DNA of 64,000 bases. It comes from Pyricularia pennisetigena (taxonomy: Eukaryota > Ascomycota > Sordariomycetes > Magnaporthales > Pyriculariaceae). The stretch covers positions 4,162,186 through 4,226,185 of the forward strand of contig NC_043743.1 of assembly GCF_004337985.1 (NCBI RefSeq). The letters are read 5' to 3'. Shown in pieces: positions 56,857 through 64,000 of this stretch (the stretch's first letter is position 1; each line of letters opens with the position of its first letter). Made by a program: the position numbers and the translations under genes. The notes under the pieces are model-generated. The model had not been told where the DNA came from. It made no database searches and saw only the letters and a program-made list of their open reading frames with translations.

Positions 56857-57069
56857 ATGCGTTTCTCCACCATCTTCGTCGCTGCCGCCTCCGTCATGGC
56901 CGTCCAGGCTGCCTCCACTGCCTCTCCGACGAAGCCCGCCGCCACTTCTCCCGCGAAGACAACGGCCGCCGCCGCAGCTGCCACTACGGCTGCCAAAAAG
57001 GCCGCTGGTGCTAACGTCGTTCCTGGCGCCGCTCTTGGTCTTGCCGGTGTTGCCATGCTCATGGTCTAA
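56857..57069 (+). CDS. Tiny Ala/Thr-rich secreted protein, GPI-anchor-like
   Basis: Intronless, 70 residues. Signal peptide MRFSTIFVAAASVMAVQA, then a short Ala/Thr/Ser/Pro/Lys-rich mature region (TKPAATSPAKTTAAAAAATT), a small-residue site (AAGAN) and a hydrophobic C terminus (VVPGAALGLAGVAMLMV) ending at the stop. This is the layout of a minimal fungal GPI-anchored wall protein. The ATG has a good CAAAATG context. The mature part would be only about 30 residues. No cysteines. Role unknown; adhesin-like spacer or surface protein possible. It could also be a chance ORF, but signal plus anchor signal in 70 codons argues for a real gene. Confidence 0.65.
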   Translation: MRFSTIFVAAASVMAVQAASTASPTKPAATSPAKTTAAAAAATTAAKKAAGANVVPGAALGLAGVAMLMV

Positions 57070-58698
57070 AATATCTGGGAAAGCTCTTGGTTGTCGGTAA
57101 GTAGTAATCACGCTGCTGCTCCTCCTCCGGAACGAGAAACAGTTGGGAATACTAACGTTGATATTGTCAAGCTTGATAGATGAGCCGGATGACCTTCTTG
57201 CGCAACCGTCTCCCGGATGGGAACAGTCAGAAACATCTTTGGATGTCTTTGGGAGGAGCCCTTTCTTTTTTTTTCTTCTTTTCTTTTTTTTTCCTTATCA
57301 CAACCTGTATATAAATCACTTTTCGTCTCCTGATTTCATCTTGATCAGAGACTAAACTACATATTACCACCGTCAGTCCTGTCTATTATGCGCGTGCACA
57401 CCAAAAAAAAAGAAAGGAAAAAACAAAAAAAAAATAAACTATCTGCAATTCGTCCAAGGTGCCCTAGACCGGATTTGGTAGTGCCGCCTCTCGCTGTGAA
57501 CAACGTTAGGTTTGCGATACGGGGATAGCGCATGACGGGTTTCCGAAGCCATAACCGGTACCTGCATCGCGGTAAATCTTCAGACCTGGCTCGGTTTTGT
57601 CGCGTGGCCTGAATGCTGCCGAATACATCGGCCGAATTACAGCCGCTTGGTACAGTTTGCAAACACTAGGCGCCCCTCTACCGAACGGGCTCGCTAATGC
57701 CGACCAGTCTTTCTCCGGGCTATCTCCGGTCATCAGAGGTTTGGATGATGGTCTTTTTTTTTTCTGCTTTTTTGGATTGAAACTTTAAAGGCGGACGTCT
57801 TGGTACGGCAAAATGCATACCGAACCGAAAGATTGCCGTCGACAAAACTGATAGATCAGTGAAGTCTTTTTTTCTGCTTTGTCATCCATCAAATGGTGAC
57901 AAGATATGCAGACTATAGCATCACGCCACTCGAGGTGCGTCACATACTTCTCAAAGCTCTTCTACCCTTGCCCACCCACCTAGGTATACTCTACATGTCA
58001 AACTTGACATGGGGCAGCTTGCCAAACCCAGAACCCACTCCAAGCTGAGCATCTTTGCAAGCCTACAAGCTTCAACAAGTTGAAACCATGCATTGCCCAA
58101 GACAGCAGTTGGCGAACAGCGCCGTCAACTCGGGGGCATTGTCCGTTTAAACTTGGACCCTTGCAGCTCGTGTCGTCTTGGTGAACCCCTTTGTTACAGA
58201 ACCAGACCCTGACAGCCAGCATTGACGCGGTAGATCTCTTGTGGCCTCAGCCCAGCCCTACGGGGCCTTTACTTGGACAAGTTTTCTGAAGTAGAGAAAA
58301 AAAAAGACCACACCGGCGTCGGCGTTCCAAATGACGTCGTGGGGCTGGGGACGTCCGAGATGTTGTACTGTGGCGGCTAGTCGTTCGTTGCACACGAGCG
58401 GGTTGCAGGCCTGTTCCGTCCATGGCCCCGTCCAGGCTTTTCGGCAAAGATTTGCCATCTGTTTAATCCGTGAATAGATGCAAAATAACTGTACAATCAT
58501 GGTAGTCTAGACAGCTTCACCCAGGGTACATGGAAGTATTCCAAAAGATGATGCCAATGCATATCATCTGCTTGTGGTGTTTTGCTTCCAGCCGACAGTG
58601 TCGAGTCACTTCACTTTGCTACGTACCAAAATCGATCTTGCCGACTGCATGCATAATAGGGCTTTGCTAGCTGTCTTGTCATCTTGGCTGCAGGGCTC
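57070..58698. other. Intergenic left of second gap
   Basis: About 1.6 kb; several T/A-rich tracts, and an 8 bp inverted repeat CATGTCAA/TTGACATG at 57994-58011. No gene seen. Confidence 0.45.
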
Positions 58699-59279
58699 NN
58701 NNNNNNNNNNNNNNNNNNNNNNNNNNNNNNNNNNNNNNNNNNNNNNNNNNNNNNNNNNNNNNNNNNNNNNNNNNNNNNNNNNNNNNNNNNNNNNNNNNNN
58801 NNNNNNNNNNNNNNNNNNNNNNNNNNNNNNNNNNNNNNNNNNNNNNNNNNNNNNNNNNNNNNNNNNNNNNNNNNNNNNNNNNNNNNNNNNNNNNNNNNNN
58901 NNNNNNNNNNNNNNNNNNNNNNNNNNNNNNNNNNNNNNNNNNNNNNNNNNNNNNNNNNNNNNNNNNNNNNNNNNNNNNNNNNNNNNNNNNNNNNNNNNNN
59001 NNNNNNNNNNNNNNNNNNNNNNNNNNNNNNNNNNNNNNNNNNNNNNNNNNNNNNNNNNNNNNNNNNNNNNNNNNNNNNNNNNNNNNNNNNNNNNNNNNNN
59101 NNNNNNNNNNNNNNNNNNNNNNNNNNNNNNNNNNNNNNNNNNNNNNNNNNNNNNNNNNNNNNNNNNNNNNNNNNNNNNNNNNNNNNNNNNNNNNNNNNNN
59201 NNNNNNNNNNNNNNNNNNNNNNNNNNNNNNNNNNNNNNNNNNNNNNNNNNNNNNNNNNNNNNNNNNNNNNNNNNNNNNN
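58699..59279. other. Assembly gap (581 N)
   Basis: Run of unknown bases in the promoter side of the PL26 gene, ending 169 bases before its start codon; part of that promoter is therefore unseen. Confidence 0.99.
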
Positions 59280-59448
59280 CATGCATATACTCTGTGGATT
59301 ATTTAGGTATATAGCCGGGAAGACATGCCTTACTCGAGATGAACCTTGACCTTTAGTCTTTATTCAGTGCAGCACGCTCGTTTTTCTCTCGACTGGCTTA
59401 TTTACCGGCTGCGTCTGAGGGTAACTGCCCCCTTGACTGATCACAGCC

Positions 59449-61374
59449 ATGGCGCGACTAACACCGCTCCTCGTAGCCCTGAGCGGCCTTTTCCTCAGCT
59501 CATCACCGCTCGCATCGGCCCAGCAGACAGGAGCAAACTCCACGTCGGGGTCAGAAACCGTCCACGTAGGCTGGCTAGACGGCAAGGCACCCTCGATATT
59601 TGCAGGGGCCACCTTTGGCCTCCCTTGGCCCCGAGGAAGGTACCGTCCCGACACCGCAAGCTTCACGACGCCAGACGGCGGCGCTGAGCTCCAGTCGTGG
59701 GGGACGGCCTACTGGCCCGACGGCTCCTACAAGTGGACCGCCCATGCCGTGCCCGCGTCCTCGACTCCTCCGGCCGATGGCTACACGGTGATTGCATCCG
59801 GGGGCGAGTCGTCAGGGAACTACACCAGCAGGAACAAGCACAGACGACGACGACGGGACGGGACTGCGGGACTGGTGACTTCAAACACGGACGAAGAAGT
59901 AACAGTGGACACGGGCAACATGTCGGTTTCGTTCCCGAAACGAGGCAAAGCAGTGGTGGGCGAGTTGCGCTCTTCAGGGGGGAAAATAGTGGGAAGAAAC
60001 GGGCGGCTGGTGCTGCATTCACAGTCGGGGGTCCTGGAAGATATCGACCAGGCAGCGACGGGCGGAGCCATGCAGCACTTTTCCTTCCAGAGCACCGTCG
60101 AGAACGTCACAGTCAGCGAGGAGTCTTCATCCACTCGCGCACTGGTTACGGTGCGCGGAAAGCACGCAGCCACCGCCGGCTCGCACCAGCCATGGCTCCC
60201 GTTTGTGCTGAGATTCTATCTCTACCGCGGGGCCGACACGATGCGCATCGTGCACAGCATCGTCTACGACGGCGACGCCAGCACCGACTTCATCACGGGA
60301 GTCGGGGTCCGCTTCGACATGCCCCTGGCCGGCGAAGAGCTGTATGACCGCCACGTCCGGCTCGCCGGCGTGGACGGCGGCCTGATGAGCGAGGGGGTCA
60401 AGGGACTCACGGGCCTCCGGCGCGACCCCGGGGCGGCAGTCAAGGCGGCGCAGGTGGGCGGGCGCAAGACGCCGGCGACCGAGACGTGGGACGCGCGCGT
60501 GACCAGCCGGCTGCGGTGGATCCCGGACTGGAACGACTTCAGCCTCGCGCAGCTGTCGCCGGACGGGTTCACGGTCAAGAAGCGGACCGGGGCCGGGCAG
60601 AGCTGGGTGCAGGCGAGCGGCGGCACCAGGGCGGGCGGGCTGGCGTACCTCGGGGGCGCGACCAAGGGCGGGCTGGCGCTGGGGCTGAGGCACTTTTGGA
60701 AGCGGCACCCGACGGGGCTGGACGTGCGCAACGCCGCCGCGGACGAGGCCCAGCTGACGCTGTGGATCTACAGCCCCGAGGCCCAGCCGCTCGACCTGAG
60801 GCCGTTCCACGACGGGCTGGGACAAAAGACCTACGCCGACCAGCTCGACGCCCTCGAAATCACCTACGAGGACTGGGAGGAGGGCTACGACACCCCCACC
60901 GGCATAGCGAGGACGAACGAGGTCTTTGTTACGGCGTTTGACGGCACACCCTCGGCCCAGACGTTGGCCCATCTAGTTGAGCACATGGACAAGCCACCCG
61001 TCTTGACAGCAGCACCCCAGACATATCATGCATCTGGCGCCCTCGGCACTTATTGGTCGCTGCCAGGCCAAGGCGGCGTTGGAGATACTGCGGCGGCTGC
61101 CACGATTGAGAAGAACCTCGACTTTCTGTTCAAGTTTTACCAAGACCAGGTTGAGCAGCGACGGTGGTATGGGTTTTTGGACCATGGTGATTTTATGTGA
61201 GTTGAATCATCCATGGGGACAAAAGTATCAGACCAGCAGTAGTCTACAATTTGCTAAAACCTCACCCATCATTTGCACAGGCACACCTATGACGCCGACA
61301 GACACACGTGGCGCTACGATGTTGGTGGTTATGGATGGGACAACTCGGGTACGTGCGAATGTTTTACGTGCTTG

Positions 61375-61405
<31 letters not shown>

Positions 61406-62445
61406 CAGAACTTTCACCAGACATCTTCTTCTGGCAACAGTTCCTCCGCACCGGGCGCGCCGACGTCTACCGCTTCGCCGAGGCTCTGACGCGGCACACG
61501 GGCGAAGTGGACGTGTACCACAGCGGCAAGTGGAAGGGGCTGGGCACGCGGCACGGCGTGCAGCACTGGAGCGACAGCGCCAAGCAGGCGCGCATCTCGA
61601 CGCCGCAGTACCGCAAGGTCTTCTACTACGTCTCGGGCGGCGACGAGCGGGTCGGCGAGCTCATGGAGGAGACGCTGGACGCGGCCAGGACCTTTACGTT
61701 CCTGGACCCGCGCCGCAAGGTCCGCAGCGACGGCTTCGAGCCCTCCGAGACGGCGGCCGACATTGGGCTCGGCACCGACTGGGGCGCGCTCGCGGCGGGC
61801 TGGCTGATCGAGGTCGAGAGGCGAGGACCCCGTCGGGACGAGGCCATGGCCATGCTGAACAAGACCATGGCCGGCATCGGCCGGCTCAGGTTCGGCTTCG
61901 TGACGGGCCAGGCCGTGTGGAATCCGCAGACGGGCGACCTGGGTCCACCGCCCAACGACCCGCTGAACAACGGCTCCATCGGCATCTCGCATCTCTCGTC
62001 CGTCTTTGGCCTGGTCGAGGTCGTGCACGAAATCACCGAGCACATGGGCGGCCCGGACCAGCTGCCGCCCGGCTTCGACGCCGCGTGGCTCGACTACTGC
62101 CGGTACTATAGCGCGACGGCCGACCAGCAGCGCGCAAAGTACGGGGCCGCCTTCTCCGGCACCAGCCTGAAGCAGGGCCACTCGCGACTGACGGCCTACG
62201 TGGCGAACCGCACGGGCGAGGACGCGCTGGCGAGGCGCGCCTGGGCTGAGTTTTACGGAAACGACGGCCTCAGACCTTCTCTTCCGTGGGCGAGCGTGTC
62301 GGTAAACAGGACGGACTTTATTGGCCCTGCCGTCGAGGCGCCCTGGTTAAGCACCAACGATCTTGGCCTGTATGGTCCTGCAGCCATTGAGAATCTGCAG
62401 CTCGTGCCCCAGGCTTTGAGTGGTCCACCAAACCTAAAAGCTTAG
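59449..62445 (+). CDS. Secreted PL26-type exo-rhamnogalacturonan lyase (PcRGLX-like)
   Basis: Three exons: 59449-61196, 61281-61348 and 61409-62445; introns 84 nt (GTGAGT) and 60 nt (GTACGT, with A28). The 950-residue product starts with a signal peptide (MARLTPLLVALSGLFLSSSPLASA). The family signature is clear: VHVGWLDGKAPSIFAGATFGLPWPRG and QSWGTAYWPDGSYKWTAHA at the N-terminal beta domain; a central beta-sandwich (VRFYLYRGADTMRIVHS-type region, DFITGVGVRFDMPL); and a C-terminal alpha/alpha toroid (GFLDHGDFMHTYDADRHTWRY, YGWDNSELSPDIFFWQQFLRTG, HWSDSAKQARIS, GIGRLRFGFVTG). Penicillium PcRGLX splits rhamnogalacturonan I backbone exolytically by beta-elimination. A short Arg-rich stretch after residue 125 is unusual. 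Family match is from recall of the domain set; exact substrate unproven. A sugar transporter follows closely. Confidence 0.88.
61378..61405. repeat. A28 homopolymer filling half of a 60 nt intron
   Basis: Inside the second PL26 intron (61349-61408). It ends immediately before the acceptor CAG and leaves little room for a standard branch site. Confidence 0.9.
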
Positions 62446-62479
62446 CTCAGAGAAGGTTTCAACCAATATAATTTAATTT

Positions 62480-62511
<32 letters not shown>

Positions 62512-62581
62512 CCTTTGACACTTTCTCTTGTTTTGTCTCCTCCGCACAAGACATTCTCCCCCCCAGATCACTTGCCGCAAC
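62446..62581 (+). promoter_or_regulatory. Very short intergenic region with T30 tract
   Basis: Only 136 nt separate the lyase stop codon from the transporter ATG, and 30 of them are an uninterrupted T run (62482-62511). This must serve as 3' UTR, terminator and promoter, unless transcription starts inside the lyase gene. Confidence 0.6.
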
Positions 62582-63327
62582 ATGAGCGAGAAAGCCGAAG
62601 TCAGCCCCCAGCCGGGCACTGGCCCCGACATCGAGGCCACGGGCAAAAATCCCACTGCCCTGCCGGGCTACGAAGATGTCACTCACGAGAAGGGCACCGA
62701 TGCCTACAACCGCGCCGGCGCCATCGAGGCCGAGCAGCAGGAGCTGTCCATGACCGTCATGGAGACCGTCAGGGCATATCCCGCTGCCACCTTCTGGGCC
62801 TTTATCATGTCTTGCACCATTGTACGTCTTTGTCTGAAAAAAAAATATATGGTTTGCAACTATTGCAGAGTAGAGACGGGCAATTCTGATTGATTACCAA
62901 TTTTATTTTTATTTTTATTTTTATTCACCTACAGATCATGGAAGCCTACTGCGTCTTCTTGATGGGCAACTTTATCGCCATCGACAGGTTCAAGAACCGC
63001 TTTGGTGAATTCAGCGAGGCCGAGAACGGAAACATCATCACCACCCCTTGGCAATCCGGACTGCAAATGACGGGGCCCGTCGGAGCCTTCATTGGTGTCA
63101 TGATCGCCGGTCCCATTACGAGCAAGATTGGCTACCGCTGGGCCACGATCGGCGGTCTCATGGCCCTCAACGGCTTCATTTTCGTCTTTTACTTTGCCAA
63201 CTCCTTGGCCGTCATGTTGGTGTCCCAGCTTCTCGAGGGTATCCCTTGGGGAATCTTTATTGCCAACGCACCGGCATACTGTAAGTTTGCAAATACTCGT
63301 GTACACGCCCAAGTGGCCAAGCACCAA

Positions 63328-63369
<42 letters not shown>

Positions 63370-63967
63370 GCTGACCAGTTCCTACAGGCAGTGAAATCGT
63401 CCCCATGCGCTTGAGAGCACCTTGCACCCAAATGTTGCAAATGTTCTGGGCTATTGGAGCCATCATTGTCCAGGCCGTCACTTACCAGTACAACGAGGTC
63501 GATGCCGACATCGCATTCAGGTACGTGTTCTTTCTCCCCTTTTGCCCCAACCAATCATAAAAGGGTTTCTGTCCCACAAGTCATGTGTAATGTTACTGAC
63601 GGCCAGCCCCTCCCCCCCTCCTCACGTAGGATCCCCATCGCACTCCAATGGATGTTCCCCACTCCTCTCGCCCTCCTCATCTGGTACGGTCCCGAGTCGC
63701 CCTGGTGGCTTACCCGCAAGGGCAGACTCGACGAGGCCGAAAAGGCCGTCAGGCGCCTGGGTCGTGCATCGGCCAACGAAAACCCGGCCGCTACCGTCGC
63801 CATGATGAAGCGCACCATCGACCTCGAAAAGACCACAAAGGAGCCCAGCCTGATCGAGCTGTTCAGGGGCACCGACCGCTACAGAACCCTCATCGTGTGC
63901 TGCGTCTACGCTGCTCAGAACCTGACGGGCAACCTCATCGCCAACCAAGCCGTGTTTTTCTTCCGAC
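62582..63967 (+). CDS. MFS sugar transporter, maltose-permease-like (3' end beyond window)
   Basis: Four exons are visible: 62582-62821, 62935-63280, 63388-63520 and 63630-63967; introns 107-113 nt, the second with A39. The last exon ends at a GTGAGT donor, and the gene continues past the window. The 352 visible residues show a hydrophilic N terminus and METVRAYPAATFWAFIMSCT-IMEAYC, GNIITTPWQSGLQMTG, GPITSKIGYRWATIGG (loop 2-3 motif in variant form), SQLLEGIPWGIFIANAPAYC, SEIVPMRLRAPCTQ, and PESPWWLTRKGR after helix 6, the last typical of fungal alpha-glucoside/maltose permeases. Proton-coupled sugar uptake across the plasma membrane is expected. Lying just downstream of the lyase, it may import released sugars (inference). 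Confidence 0.92.
63329..63367. repeat. A39 homopolymer inside an intron
   Basis: In the second intron of the sugar transporter, 20 nt before the acceptor. Longest homopolymer in the window. Confidence 0.9.
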
Positions 63968-64000
63968 GTGAGTGTTAATAATATCGCCACTTACTGTTTT

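Noticed and set aside
1..64000. CRISPR arrays, bacterial operons or ribosome binding sites
   Set aside because: Intron-rich fungal DNA; no regularly spaced direct repeats with unique spacers were seen.

Overview
The window is a piece of a filamentous ascomycete genome (Pezizomycotina, probably Sordariomycetes). I base this on short 49-163 nt spliceosomal introns with GTRNGT donors and CTAAC-like branch sites, GC-rich coding exons, and families that are mainly fungal: DUF1996, a CFEM-like membrane protein, a CbxX-type AAA protein, a Zn2Cys6 regulator and ACS/maltose-type MFS carriers. A Magnaporthales-like host is my guess only. I rebuilt exons by hand from splice signals, reading frame and family recall; no search was run. 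Two assembly gaps (24238-25002 and 58699-59279) interrupt the sequence.

Layout. 1-19.7 kb is mostly housekeeping or orphan genes: a DUF1996 secreted protein (cut by the window start), a HAD-like hydrolase, the complete glycogen debranching enzyme, a CFEM-like single-pass membrane protein, a fungal family often mislabelled geranylgeranyl pyrophosphate synthetase, and a one-domain CbxX-type AAA ATPase. 21.3-35.7 kb is a dense oxidoreductase cluster: cytochrome P450, SDR (5' end lost in a gap), zinc alcohol dehydrogenase, second SDR, Baeyer-Villiger monooxygenase, metallo-beta-lactamase-fold hydrolase and an anion:cation-symporter MFS carrier. No polyketide synthase, NRPS or terpene cyclase is present. 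The order of chemistries (hydroxylation, oxidation to ketone, oxygen insertion to ester or lactone, hydrolysis, transport) suggests a catabolic, detoxifying or tailoring pathway.

36.2-42.5 kb holds ESF1 (ribosome biogenesis), a small secreted 4-Cys protein and a repeat-rich Cys-pair protein. 42.8-45.4 kb encodes a secreted GH95 alpha-L-fucosidase. 46.5-54.2 kb is a second small group: a Zn2Cys6 regulator, a second Baeyer-Villiger-type monooxygenase and a 4-coumarate-CoA-ligase-like enzyme ending in a probable peroxisomal AKI signal. 56.9 kb has a tiny GPI-anchor-like protein. 59.4-64 kb pairs a secreted PL26-type rhamnogalacturonan lyase with a maltose-family sugar transporter (cut by the window end) only 136 bp downstream.

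A striking feature is the number of long A or T homopolymers (16-39 nt), many inside introns of the 14-35 kb and 59-64 kb genes. Other notable structures are a GC-AG intron, a stop-free 81 nt intron, a start codon isolated in a 4 nt coding exon, and a tRNA-like element that may be a SINE relic.
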